From: Duganella sp. BJB480
GTDB taxonomy: Bacteria > Pseudomonadota > Gammaproteobacteria > Burkholderiales > Burkholderiaceae_D
NCBI GenBank assembly: GCA_003416985.1
Contig: QVIN01000005.1
Coordinates: 310,001-374,000 of the forward strand
Length of the DNA stretch: 64,000 nucleotides
Reading direction: 5' to 3'
The translations under genes and the position numbers were made by a program. A model generated the notes under the pieces. That model made no database searches. It saw only the letters and a program-made list of their open reading frames with translations, and was not told the DNA's origin. Below are positions 37,476-45,414 of this stretch, piece by piece (position 1 is the stretch's first letter; every line of letters begins with the position of its first letter).

Positions 37476-38428
37476 TACTCAAGCTCGAATACTTCTTTTA
37501 TGTGCTGGGCGCCATGCTGCTGCTGGTCGCCTGGATGTCGCTGACCGACAAGCATAATCCCAAGCGCTGGTCGAGCGCTTTGTTCTGGTTCTTGTACGCC
37601 GTGATCTATCTGGCCGGCGACCTGCTGCCGCCGGTGGCGGCGGGCGTGCTGATGGTGGTAATGGCGCTGATCGCCGGCTTCGGCGGCGTGGCGCTTGGCC
37701 GCTACGGCGAGCGCACGCAGGAAGAACGCAAGAGCAGCGCGCAGCGCCTCGGCCATCGCCTATTGATACCGGCGCTGATCATCCCCGCCACCACGGTGAT
37801 CGGATCGACCCTGCTCAAGGATGTGCATCTGGGCGGCCTGCTGCTGCTCGATCCGAAGAACGCCACCTTGGCCAGCCTCGGTTGCGGCTCCTTGTTCGCG
37901 GTGGTCACGGCCTGCTGGCTGACGCGCGCCACGCCGATGCAGGCGATGCGCGAATCGCGCCGCCTGATCGACCATCTGGGCTGGGCGGTGGTGCTGCCGC
38001 ACATGCTGGCGGTGCTTGGCCTGCTGTTCACCGAGGCGGGCATGGGCAAGGCGGTGGCGCACGTGGTCACGTCCTACATCAATCTCGACGTGCGGCTGGT
38101 GGCGGTGGCGGTGTACTGCATCGGCATGGCGCTGTTCACCGTCATCATGGGCAATGGCTTCGCGGCGTTTCCGGTGATCGCGGGTGGTGTCGGCATCCCG
38201 GTGCTGGTCGGCGTGTATCACGCCAATCCGGCGGTGATGGCGGCCATCGGCATGTTCAGCGCCTACTGCGGCACCTTGATGACGCCGATGGCGGCCAATT
38301 TCAACATCGTGCCCGCCGCGCTGCTGGAGCTGCCCGACAAGAACGCCGTCGTGAAGATCCAAGTGGGCACCGCATTGCCGCTGTTGCTTGCTAATATAGC
38401 ACTTCTTTATTTTCTGATGAACATGTGA
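37472..38428 (+). CDS. DUF979 family membrane protein (putative 5-oxoproline permease subunit)
   Basis: A 318-residue membrane protein with around eight to nine hydrophobic segments and the conserved IMGNGFAAFPVIAGGVGIPV and TLMTPMAANFNIVPAALL strings of DUF979. The start ATG overlaps the DUF969 stop (ATGA), indicating translational coupling and probable heteromeric assembly. Pyroglutamyl peptidase follows after 61 bases. Transport function is by family context, not shown by sequence alone. Confidence 0.88.
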   Translation: MILKLEYFFYVLGAMLLLVAWMSLTDKHNPKRWSSALFWFLYAVIYLAGDLLPPVAAGVLMVVMALIAGFGGVALGRYGERTQEERKSSAQRLGHRLLIPALIIPATTVIGSTLLKDVHLGGLLLLDPKNATLASLGCGSLFAVVTACWLTRATPMQAMRESRRLIDHLGWAVVLPHMLAVLGLLFTEAGMGKAVAHVVTSYINLDVRLVAVAVYCIGMALFTVIMGNGFAAFPVIAGGVGIPVLVGVYHANPAVMAAIGMFSAYCGTLMTPMAANFNIVPAALLELPDKNAVVKIQVGTALPLLLANIALLYFLMNM

Positions 38429-38489
38429 CACGCAAGTGACTTGGAGTAGAGTAGCGCACAAACAAGTGCGGCAATCGGAGTGTATGTAG

Positions 38490-39140
38490 ATGAAAAAGAT
38501 AATATTGTTGACCGGGTTCGAGCCGTTTAACAAGGAGACCATCAATCCCTCGTGGGAAGCGGTGCGCGCTCTCGCGGAGTGGCACGAGGGCGACTTCGTG
38601 GTCCACGCGCGCCAGCTGCCGTGTGTGTTCGGGCAGGCCAGCAAGGTGCTGCACCAGGCGGTGGAAGAGCTTCAGCCCAGCATCGTGATCGCGGTCGGGC
38701 AGGCCGGTGGCCGGGTCGATCTGTCGGTGGAGCGCATCGCCATCAACATCGACGACGCGCCCATCGCCGACAACCAGAAACGGCAGCTCGTCGACCAGCC
38801 GATCGTCACCAACGGCCCGGCGGCCTACTTTGCCACGCTGCCGATCAAGGCCATCGTGCATGCGCTGCGCGAGGCGGGGTTGCCATCGTCGGTGTCGCAG
38901 TCGGCGGGCACGTATGTGTGCAACCACGTGTTCTATAGCCTGATGCACCAGGCGCATGAATGGGGCACGACGATGCGCGCCGGCTTTATCCACATTCCGT
39001 ATCTGCCGCAGCAGGCGGCCGCGCATCCGGGTTCGGCCAGCATGAAGCTGGAGGACATGATCGAAGGCCTGCGCATCGCCATCCGCACCACGCTGGCCCA
39101 CGATGTGGACATGCGCGAGGCGGGCGGCGTCACCCACTAG
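38490..39140 (+). CDS. pcp: Pyroglutamyl-peptidase I
   Basis: A 216-residue cysteine peptidase of family C15 that removes N-terminal pyroglutamate from peptides. The catalytic cysteine lies in SAGTYVCNHVFY (about residue 144) and the histidine in GFIHIPYLPQQ (about residue 167); the Glu lies in the RIAINIDDA region or nearby. The start MKKIILLTGFEPFNKE matches the family. It is encoded with the DUF969/DUF979 permease pair, giving a small pyroglutamate-utilisation unit. It overlaps the convergent LysR gene by 4 bases. Confidence 0.95.
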   Translation: MKKIILLTGFEPFNKETINPSWEAVRALAEWHEGDFVVHARQLPCVFGQASKVLHQAVEELQPSIVIAVGQAGGRVDLSVERIAINIDDAPIADNQKRQLVDQPIVTNGPAAYFATLPIKAIVHALREAGLPSSVSQSAGTYVCNHVFYSLMHQAHEWGTTMRAGFIHIPYLPQQAAAHPGSASMKLEDMIEGLRIAIRTTLAHDVDMREAGGVTH

Positions 39141-40045
39141 GCGCCAGGCTTGACGGGGTTCAGGATATTCAGGAAAGCCCGCACCACCGGCGCGTCGTCT
39201 AGCGTGGTGTAGGTGATGTACAAATTCGCCGACGGCGGATTGGTGCGGATCGGCAGGAACACCACGCCCGGCCAGCCGATGCGGCTGGTGGTCTCGGGCA
39301 GCAGCGCCACCCCCAGGCCCGCGCCCACCATCGCCAGCAGCGTCTGCGGCTCGGACGCCTCCTGGAATATCGTCGGCTGGAAGCCGGCCTTCACACAGCA
39401 TTGAATCAGGTAGCGCGGGAAGGACGACTTGTCCAGCGCCAGCGTCAGCATCGGCTCGTCCGCGATGTCGGTCAGCTCGATCGCTTCCTGCTTGGCCAGC
39501 GGGTGATGCTCGTTGATGGCCACGCACACGTCCTCGCGGAAGCACAGCTCCTGGCGCAGGTTGTCGTTTCTCAGATCGTCCTCGTCCAGCTTCGGCTCGC
39601 GCCAGAAGCCCACGTCGATCTGCTTGGCGCGCAGCGCCTCGTATTGCAGCGTCGGACCCAGTTCGTGCAGGGTCCAGCTCACGCGGGGGAACTTGGTCTG
39701 GAACTCTTCCAGCAAACTCGGTATCGGTCCCCACATCGCCGAGCCGACGATGCCCACCCGCAGCCGTCCCACTTCGCCGCGGTCGATCTGGCGGATGGTG
39801 TCGATGGTCATGCGCATCTTGCCCAGCAGGTCGGATGCTTCGCTCATCAGCGCCTTGCCCGCCACCGTCAGCTCGAAAGTACGGGTGGTGCGGGCGAACA
39901 GCTTCACGCCCAGTTCATTTTCCAGCTTCATGATCTGCTGGCTCAAAGGCGGCTGCGAAATATGCAGCCGCTCGGCGGCGCGGCTGAAACTCTTTTCTTC
40001 TGCGACGGCGAGGAAGTACCTTAGTTGTTTCAGATCGATGGACAT
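39137..40045 (-). CDS. LysR family transcriptional regulator
   Basis: A 302-residue regulator with the N-terminal winged helix (LKQLRYFLAVAEEKSFSRAA, then HISQPPLSQQIMKLENELG) and a LysR substrate-binding domain from about residue 90. It is downstream of psuK and psuG on the same strand with a 28-base gap, so it is probably co-transcribed. Targets could be the psu genes, the convergent pyroglutamate genes, or the nucleoside promoters whose AT-rich dyad has a T-N11-A core; none of these is shown by sequence alone. Confidence 0.92.
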   Translation of the reverse strand: MSIDLKQLRYFLAVAEEKSFSRAAERLHISQPPLSQQIMKLENELGVKLFARTTRTFELTVAGKALMSEASDLLGKMRMTIDTIRQIDRGEVGRLRVGIVGSAMWGPIPSLLEEFQTKFPRVSWTLHELGPTLQYEALRAKQIDVGFWREPKLDEDDLRNDNLRQELCFREDVCVAINEHHPLAKQEAIELTDIADEPMLTLALDKSSFPRYLIQCCVKAGFQPTIFQEASEPQTLLAMVGAGLGVALLPETTSRIGWPGVVFLPIRTNPPSANLYITYTTLDDAPVVRAFLNILNPVKPGA

Positions 40046-40073
40046 GGCGTTCTTTGGGCGATGTGGTTCGATG

Positions 40074-40985
40074 TCAGTGAGCGTGCATGGCCACGGCCAG
40101 CGCCGCGCCGCAGCGGGCGTTGTTCTTCACCAGCGCGATGTTGGTGGCCAGGCTGCGGCCCTCGGTCAGCTGCTTGATGCGGCTGAGCAGGAAGGGCGTG
40201 ACGTTCTTGCCGGTGACGCCTTGCGCATCGGCCTCCTGCAAGGCTTGCGTGGTGATGGCGTCGATCTCCGCCTTCGGCATCGCCTCGTCGGCCGGCACCG
40301 GATTGCTGACCACCACGCCGCCCTTGAGGCCCAACTGCCACTTGGTGTGGATGAAGGCCGCCTGCTCGGCCGCCGTGTCGAGCTGGAAGTCGGCGTTGAA
40401 GCCGCTCTCGCGCGTGAAGAACGCGGGGAAGCCGCGCTGGCCCACGCTGAGCACCGGCACGCCGTGCGTCTCCAGGTATTCCAGCGTCAGGCCGATGTCG
40501 AGGATGGACTTGACGCCGGCGCACACCACCGCCACCGACGTCCGCGCCAGTTCCTGCAGGTCGGCCGAGATGTCGAAGCTGGTCTCGGCGCCGCGATGCA
40601 CGCCGCCGATGCCGCCGGTGACGAACACGGAGATGCCCGCCAGCTCGGCGCAGATCATGGTCGCGGCCACGGTGGTGGCGCCCAGCTTCGATTGCGCCAG
40701 CACGTAGGGCAGGTCGCGGCGGCTGACCTTCATGGCGTCGGGCGAGGTGCCCAGCAGCTCCAGCTGCTCTTCCGACAGGCCGATGCAGATCTTGCCGCCG
40801 ATGATGGCGATGGTGGCCGGCACGGCGCCGCCGTCGCGGATGATCTGTTCCACTTCACGCGCCATTTGCACGTTCTGCGGATACGGCATGCCGTGCGAGA
40901 TGATGGTCGACTCCAGCGCGACGATAGCTTTGCCGGCGGCGCGGGCGGCCGCCACTTCGGGCGAAAACAGCAGGTATTGGTGCAT
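40074..40985 (-). CDS. psuG: Pseudouridine-5'-phosphate glycosidase
   Basis: A 303-residue PsuG, which splits pseudouridine 5'-phosphate into uracil and ribose-5-phosphate. Family strings: [31 protein letters not shown] and [19 protein letters not shown]. Manganese-dependent and cytoplasmic. It follows the PsuK-like kinase by 11 bases, the standard pairing for breakdown of pseudouridine from RNA turnover or scavenged RNA. Confidence 0.97.
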   Translation of the reverse strand: MHQYLLFSPEVAAARAAGKAIVALESTIISHGMPYPQNVQMAREVEQIIRDGGAVPATIAIIGGKICIGLSEEQLELLGTSPDAMKVSRRDLPYVLAQSKLGATTVAATMICAELAGISVFVTGGIGGVHRGAETSFDISADLQELARTSVAVVCAGVKSILDIGLTLEYLETHGVPVLSVGQRGFPAFFTRESGFNADFQLDTAAEQAAFIHTKWQLGLKGGVVVSNPVPADEAMPKAEIDAITTQALQEADAQGVTGKNVTPFLLSRIKQLTEGRSLATNIALVKNNARCGAALAVAMHAH

Positions 40986-40996
40986 GGTGTGATTCC

Positions 40997-42139
40997 TTAA
41001 GCCTTGTTGGGGAACAGCGGCGGGTTGTATTCCGCCGACAGGTCGAAGTCGTGGATCTCGTCGAGGACATCGGCGGCCAGCATGGGCGACACCGTCTCCT
41101 GCGATTCAAGCGTCATCGCGGCGACCTTCAGGCCGCGGCGGCAGGCCAGCGTCAGATCCTGGCTGCCCTGGTACAGCGACCAGCAGACGGCGGCCGAGAA
41201 GGCGTCGCCGGCGCCGGTCACGTCGACCACCTCCACCTGGTGCGCGGCCAGCCAAACCAGTTCGCCATCGCGGGTGTGGAACACGCCCTGGCTGCCGCAG
41301 GTGACGATGACGTCCTGCGCGCCCTGGGCCTGCACTTCGCGGCAGGCGGCGCGCACGTCGGCCTCGGTTGGTAGCGCGCGGCCGGCGCGGGTTTCCAGCT
41401 CGCCGCGATTGAGGATCAGCAGGCGCAGGCCGTGCAGGTCGGCCGGCAGGCGCGCCATCTTCGGCTGCGACACCGCCACGATCACCAGCGGCACGTTGTC
41501 GGCGCGGGCGCTGGCCAGCAGCAGGGCGATGCTGTCGGCCGGCAGGTTCAGGTCGACCACCGTCATCGCGGCGGCGGAGCGCTGCGGCTGGCGGCTGGCC
41601 AGGTAGTCCGGCGAGATGCGGTCGTACAGCGCCATGTCGGCCAGCGCCACTACCAGTTCGCCGGCGTCGTCGAGGATGGCGGTGTAGGTGCCGGTCTGCG
41701 TGTCCGGCAGCTTGAGCGTGCCGCGCGTGTCGATGCCGGCGGCTTCGGCGTGGTCCTGCAGGCTGCGGCCGGCGACGTCGTCGCCCAGGGCGGTCAGCAG
41801 CGCGGTCGGCAGGTTCAGGCGCGACAGGTTCTCGGCGATGTTGCGCGCCACGCCGCCGAACACTTCCTCGGCGGTGGCGGGATTGGAGGTGCCCAGCTGC
41901 ATGCTGGCGATGGTGCGCAGCTTGCGGTCCAGGTTGGCGGCGCCTATGCACATGACCGGACGCTTGTCCGGCAGCACGTAGGCGCGGCCCAGCAGCCGCC
42001 GTTCGCGGATCAGGCCGGCGATGTGGCCGGCCACGGCGGAGCGCGACAGGCGCAGTTCCACCGCCAGGTCCTGCTGGGAGATGAAGGGATTGGCACGGAT
42101 CAGCGCATAGAGCTGGTCCTTTTTGGAGGAATCGGTCAC
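40997..42139 (-). CDS. psuK: Pseudouridine kinase with N-terminal winged helix (PfkB family)
   Basis: A 380-residue protein. Residues about 1-55 form a helix-turn-helix ([20 protein letters not shown], then [20 protein letters not shown]), followed by a PfkB carbohydrate kinase (about 65-360) with [14 protein letters not shown] and the anion-hole motif [12 protein letters not shown]. It phosphorylates pseudouridine for PsuG. The fused DNA-binding domain suggests it also regulates its own operon; an exact 20-base-spaced direct repeat lies just upstream. Divergent from the PNP-deo operon. Confidence 0.93.
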   Translation of the reverse strand: MTDSSKKDQLYALIRANPFISQQDLAVELRLSRSAVAGHIAGLIRERRLLGRAYVLPDKRPVMCIGAANLDRKLRTIASMQLGTSNPATAEEVFGGVARNIAENLSRLNLPTALLTALGDDVAGRSLQDHAEAAGIDTRGTLKLPDTQTGTYTAILDDAGELVVALADMALYDRISPDYLASRQPQRSAAAMTVVDLNLPADSIALLLASARADNVPLVIVAVSQPKMARLPADLHGLRLLILNRGELETRAGRALPTEADVRAACREVQAQGAQDVIVTCGSQGVFHTRDGELVWLAAHQVEVVDVTGAGDAFSAAVCWSLYQGSQDLTLACRRGLKVAAMTLESQETVSPMLAADVLDEIHDFDLSAEYNPPLFPNKA

Positions 42140-42152
42140 GGGCTACTCGCTA

Positions 42153-42185
42153 AAACATTTGTTCATCATGTTAAACATTTGTTCA
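42153..42185. promoter_or_regulatory. Direct repeat operator upstream of psuK
   Basis: AAACATTTGTTCA occurs at 42153-42165 and again at 42173-42185, an exact 20-base (two helical turns) spacing, beginning 14 bases before the psuK start. It is a good candidate site for the winged helix fused to PsuK or for another repressor. It lies about 55 bases from promoter element copy B on the other side. Confidence 0.5.
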
Positions 42186-42239
42186 AATCAAGTCAATCGC
42201 GCACTGCGGCTAAGTTTGCCTTGTTTTATAATACCCCTG

Positions 42240-42310
42240 ATTTATATCGCTTTAGTATAAATGCTGAAGAAAAATGGTATTTGCCATACATATGGACGAT
42301 GATGCATAGT
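42240..42310 (+). promoter_or_regulatory. Conserved nucleoside-regulon promoter element, copy B
   Basis: Reads ATTTATATCGCTTTAGTATAAAT, split here as dyad arms ATTTATA/TATAAAT, then GGTATTTGCCA and TGATGCATAGT. TTGCCA (42281-42286) and CATAGT (42305-42310) are 18 bases apart, and the start codon is 40 bases downstream. It heads the PNP-deoB-deoC-ALDH-deoA-cdd operon. A TATAAT at 42227-42232, just before the element, would make it an RNA leader instead; the two readings need transcript mapping. Confidence 0.6.
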
Positions 42311-42350
42311 GTCAGCTTCCCCAGCCACAACAGAAAAACAGAGGATAACC

Positions 42351-43190
42351 ATGTCTAATAATTCCCCATTCCAGGCAGCCGACATCATTCGCGCCCGTGT
42401 CCCTGCGGGCTTCAAGCCACGCATCGCCATGATTCTGGGTTCCGGCCTGGGCGTGCTGGCGGAACAAATGACCGACGCGGTCACCATCAGCTTCAACGAA
42501 CTGCCAGGCTTCCCGATCAGCACCGTGCACGGCCACGCCGGCGAACTGGTGATCGGCACCCTGTCGGGCGTGTCGGTGGTGTGCATGAAGGGCCGCGGCC
42601 ACGTCTACGAAGGCTACGGCCTGGGCGTGATGACCAGCGCCGTGCGTACCATGAAGCTGCTGGGCTGCGAGATGCTGTTCGTGACCAACGCCGCAGGTTC
42701 GCTGCGCACCGAAGTCGACGCCGGCTCGCTGGTGGCGCTGACCGACCATATCAACTACCTGCCGGGCACCCCGATGATGGGCCCGAACGACGAACGTTTC
42801 GGCCCGCGCTTCTTCAGCATGGCCAACGCCTACGACGCCGACCTGCGCGCGCTGCTGCACACCTCCGCCAAGGAGAAGAACGTCACCCTGCACGACGGCG
42901 TCTACATCGCCTACGCCGGTCCGAACTTCGAGACCCCCGCCGAAATCCGCGCCTTCAAGACGCTGGGTGCGGACATGGTCGGCATGTCGGTGGTGCCGGA
43001 AGTGGTGTCGGCCCGTCACTGCGGCCTGAAGGTGGTCGGCGTGTCGGCCATCACCAACCTGGCCGAAGGCCTGTCGCCGTTCCCGCTGTCGCACGAGCAG
43101 ACGCTGAAATACGCGGCCGTCGCGGCGACCTCGCTGATTGAAGTGATCCTGGGCTTCCTGGCCAACGTGGCCAAAACGCCGCAGGCGTAA
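42351..43190 (+). CDS. Purine-nucleoside phosphorylase (PNP family 1)
   Basis: A 279-residue trimeric-type inosine/guanosine phosphorylase (XapA/PunA-like, not the DeoD hexamer). Motifs: MILGSGLGVLAEQM, TVHGHAGELVIG, LFVTNAAGSL and the base-binding GPNFETPAEIRAF with GADMVGMSVVPEVV. The ATG at 42351 with upstream GAGG is chosen over a longer reading that would run into the promoter element. It releases ribose-1-phosphate or deoxyribose-1-phosphate for DeoB, the next gene. First gene of the deo-type operon. Confidence 0.95.
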   Translation: MSNNSPFQAADIIRARVPAGFKPRIAMILGSGLGVLAEQMTDAVTISFNELPGFPISTVHGHAGELVIGTLSGVSVVCMKGRGHVYEGYGLGVMTSAVRTMKLLGCEMLFVTNAAGSLRTEVDAGSLVALTDHINYLPGTPMMGPNDERFGPRFFSMANAYDADLRALLHTSAKEKNVTLHDGVYIAYAGPNFETPAEIRAFKTLGADMVGMSVVPEVVSARHCGLKVVGVSAITNLAEGLSPFPLSHEQTLKYAAVAATSLIEVILGFLANVAKTPQA

Positions 43191-43199
43191 GATTCCCGA

Positions 43200-43221
43200 G
43201 GGGCGGCCGAATGTCCGCCCC
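43200..43221 (+). terminator. Intercistronic hairpin between PNP and deoB
   Basis: GGGGCGG (43200-43206) pairs with CCGCCCC (43215-43221), followed by TTCTGCTTT. The T-run is broken, so this looks like an attenuating or stabilising hairpin in the operon rather than a full stop. Confidence 0.45.
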
Positions 43222-43246
43222 TTCTGCTTTATAGGAGTTCGAAATT

Positions 43247-44440
43247 ATGAAACGCGCATTTATCCTCTTGCTCGATTCGTTTGGTTTGGGCGCCACGCCC
43301 GATGCCGCGAAGTACAACGACGTCGGCGCCAACACCTTCGGCCACATCGCCGAGTGGGCCGCCAAAAGCGGCAAACCGATGTCGCTGCCGACCATGGAAA
43401 AACTGGGCCTGGCCGCAGCCGCCCATACCGCCAGCGGCCAGTGGGCCGCAGGCTTCGAACAGCGCGAAGGCTTCACCGCCGCCTATGGCGCCGCGCGCGA
43501 ACGTTCGACCGGCAAGGACACGCAGTCCGGCCACTGGGAAATCGCCGGCGTGCCGGTGGAATTCGACTGGGGCTACTTCCCGAAAACCGTGCCGTCGTTC
43601 CCGGCCGAGCTGACCGCCAAGCTGCAGGAACTGGCCGGCGTGCCGGGCTTCCTCGGCGACTGCCACGCATCGGGCACGGAGATCATCAACAAGCACGGCG
43701 ACGAGCATGTCGCCAGCGGCAAGCCTATCATCTACACCTCCGCCGACTCGGTGCTGCAGATCGCCGCGCACGAGGAATCGTTCGGCCTGGAGCGCCTGTA
43801 TGAGATCTGCGAGATCGCCTTCAAGCTGGTCGAGCCATACAACATCGGCCGCGTGATCGCGCGTCCGTTCGTGGGCGCCAACGGCAACTACACCCGCACC
43901 ACCAACCGTCATGACTACGCGGTCGCACCGCCGGCGCCCACGCTGCTGGACCACGTGAAGAACGATGGCGGCGAAGTCATCGCCCTCGGCAAGATCAGCG
44001 ACATCTTCGCGACCCAGGGCGTATCGCGCCTGGTCAAGGGCAAGGACAACATGGCGCTGTTCGACGCGCTGATGAAAGTGGAAGAGGAAGCCGGCGACAA
44101 GTCGCTGACGTTCGTGAACTTCGTCGACTTCGACCAGGCCTTCGGCCACCGCCGCGACGTCACCGGCTACTCGAACGCGCTGCACGAGATGGATGCGCGC
44201 CTGCCCGAGTTCATCGCCAAGCTGAAAGAGGGCGACCTGGTGGTGATCACCGCCGACCATGGCTGCGATCCGACCTGGCCTGGCTCCGACCACACCCGCG
44301 AGCATATCCCGATGATCTTTTTCGGCCCGGGCGTGAAGGCGCAGCAGCTGCCTATCTCCGAAACCTTCTCCGACATCGGCCAGACGCTGGCCCATCACCT
44401 CGGCGTCAAACCACTTTCCCACGGAAGCAACCTGTTATGA
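43247..44440 (+). CDS. deoB: Phosphopentomutase
   Basis: A 397-residue alkaline-phosphatase-fold enzyme that interconverts ribose-1-phosphate and ribose-5-phosphate, and the deoxy forms. Metal-site strings: LLDSFGLGATPDA at the start, DTQSGHWEI, NFVDFDQAFGHRRD and TADHGCDPTWPGSDHTREH. AGGAG lies upstream of the ATG. Its stop overlaps the deoC start by 4 bases. Normal length for the family. Confidence 0.97.
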   Translation: MKRAFILLLDSFGLGATPDAAKYNDVGANTFGHIAEWAAKSGKPMSLPTMEKLGLAAAAHTASGQWAAGFEQREGFTAAYGAARERSTGKDTQSGHWEIAGVPVEFDWGYFPKTVPSFPAELTAKLQELAGVPGFLGDCHASGTEIINKHGDEHVASGKPIIYTSADSVLQIAAHEESFGLERLYEICEIAFKLVEPYNIGRVIARPFVGANGNYTRTTNRHDYAVAPPAPTLLDHVKNDGGEVIALGKISDIFATQGVSRLVKGKDNMALFDALMKVEEEAGDKSLTFVNFVDFDQAFGHRRDVTGYSNALHEMDARLPEFIAKLKEGDLVVITADHGCDPTWPGSDHTREHIPMIFFGPGVKAQQLPISETFSDIGQTLAHHLGVKPLSHGSNLL

Positions 44441-45399
44441 GCATCGTCACCGATTTCAAGCGCAACGAAGCGGTCCCGCTGGACCTGGGCTGGATTAACC
44501 ACATCCACATCAACAAGAGCGCGGCCGACCGCCGCGCCGCCAGCCTGGCGAACCGCCGCACGGTGAAGAAGGAATACCAGGCCGCCTGGCTGGTCAAGGC
44601 CATCGGCCTGATCGACCTGACCACGCTGTCCGGCGACGACACGCCCGGCCGCGTCGAGCGCCTGTGCATGAAGGCCATGCGTCCGCTGCGTTCGGACCTG
44701 GTCGAGGCCATGGGCCTGCAGGACTACAAGCTGACCACCGGCGCCGTCTGCGTCTACCACGAGATGATCAAGCCTGCGGTGCAGGTGCTGCAAGGCCGCC
44801 TGCCTATCGCCGCCGTGTCGACCGGCTTCCCGGCCGGCCTGACCAGCATGGAAACCAAGGTGCGCGAGATCGAACTGTCGGTGGCCGCCGGCGCGACCGA
44901 GATCGATATCGTCATCACCCGCCAGCACGTTTTGACGGGCAACTGGCAAGCGCTGTACGACGAGATGCTGGCCTACCGCAAGGCGTGCGGCGAAGCGCAC
45001 GTCAAGGCGATCCTGGCGACTGGTGAACTGGTCACGCTGGAAAACGTGGCCAAGGCTTCGTGGGTCTGCATGATGGCCGGCGCGGACTTCATCAAGACCT
45101 CCACCGGCAAGGAGCCGGTCAACGCGACGATCCCGGTATCGCTGACGATGGTGCGCGCGATCCGCGAGTACCACGAGCAGACCGGCTTCAAGATCGGCTA
45201 CAAGCCTGCGGGCGGCGTGGGCACGGCCAAGGCCGCGCTGCAGTACCTGTCGCTGATGAAGGAAGAACTGGGCAACGAGTGGCTGGAGCCGCACCTGTTC
45301 CGCATCGGCGCATCCAGTCTGCTGACCGATATCGAGCGTCAGCTTGAGCACTATGTGACCGGCAACTACTCCGCCGCACACCGCCACGCGCAACCATAA
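44437..45399 (+). CDS. deoC: Deoxyribose-phosphate aldolase
   Basis: A 320-residue class I aldolase that splits deoxyribose-5-phosphate into acetaldehyde and glyceraldehyde-3-phosphate. The Schiff-base lysine lies in DFIKTSTGK (about residue 219), with IDIVITRQ and IGYKPAGGV flanking the active site. It is longer than E. coli DeoC (259) and resembles the eukaryote-like DERA form in length and in its N-terminal extension. Coupled to deoB by ATGA; the aldehyde dehydrogenase follows 15 bases later, presumably to oxidise the acetaldehyde. Confidence 0.95.
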   Translation: MSIVTDFKRNEAVPLDLGWINHIHINKSAADRRAASLANRRTVKKEYQAAWLVKAIGLIDLTTLSGDDTPGRVERLCMKAMRPLRSDLVEAMGLQDYKLTTGAVCVYHEMIKPAVQVLQGRLPIAAVSTGFPAGLTSMETKVREIELSVAAGATEIDIVITRQHVLTGNWQALYDEMLAYRKACGEAHVKAILATGELVTLENVAKASWVCMMAGADFIKTSTGKEPVNATIPVSLTMVRAIREYHEQTGFKIGYKPAGGVGTAKAALQYLSLMKEELGNEWLEPHLFRIGASSLLTDIERQLEHYVTGNYSAAHRHAQP

Positions 45400-45414
45400 G
45401 AATACGGACACGTC

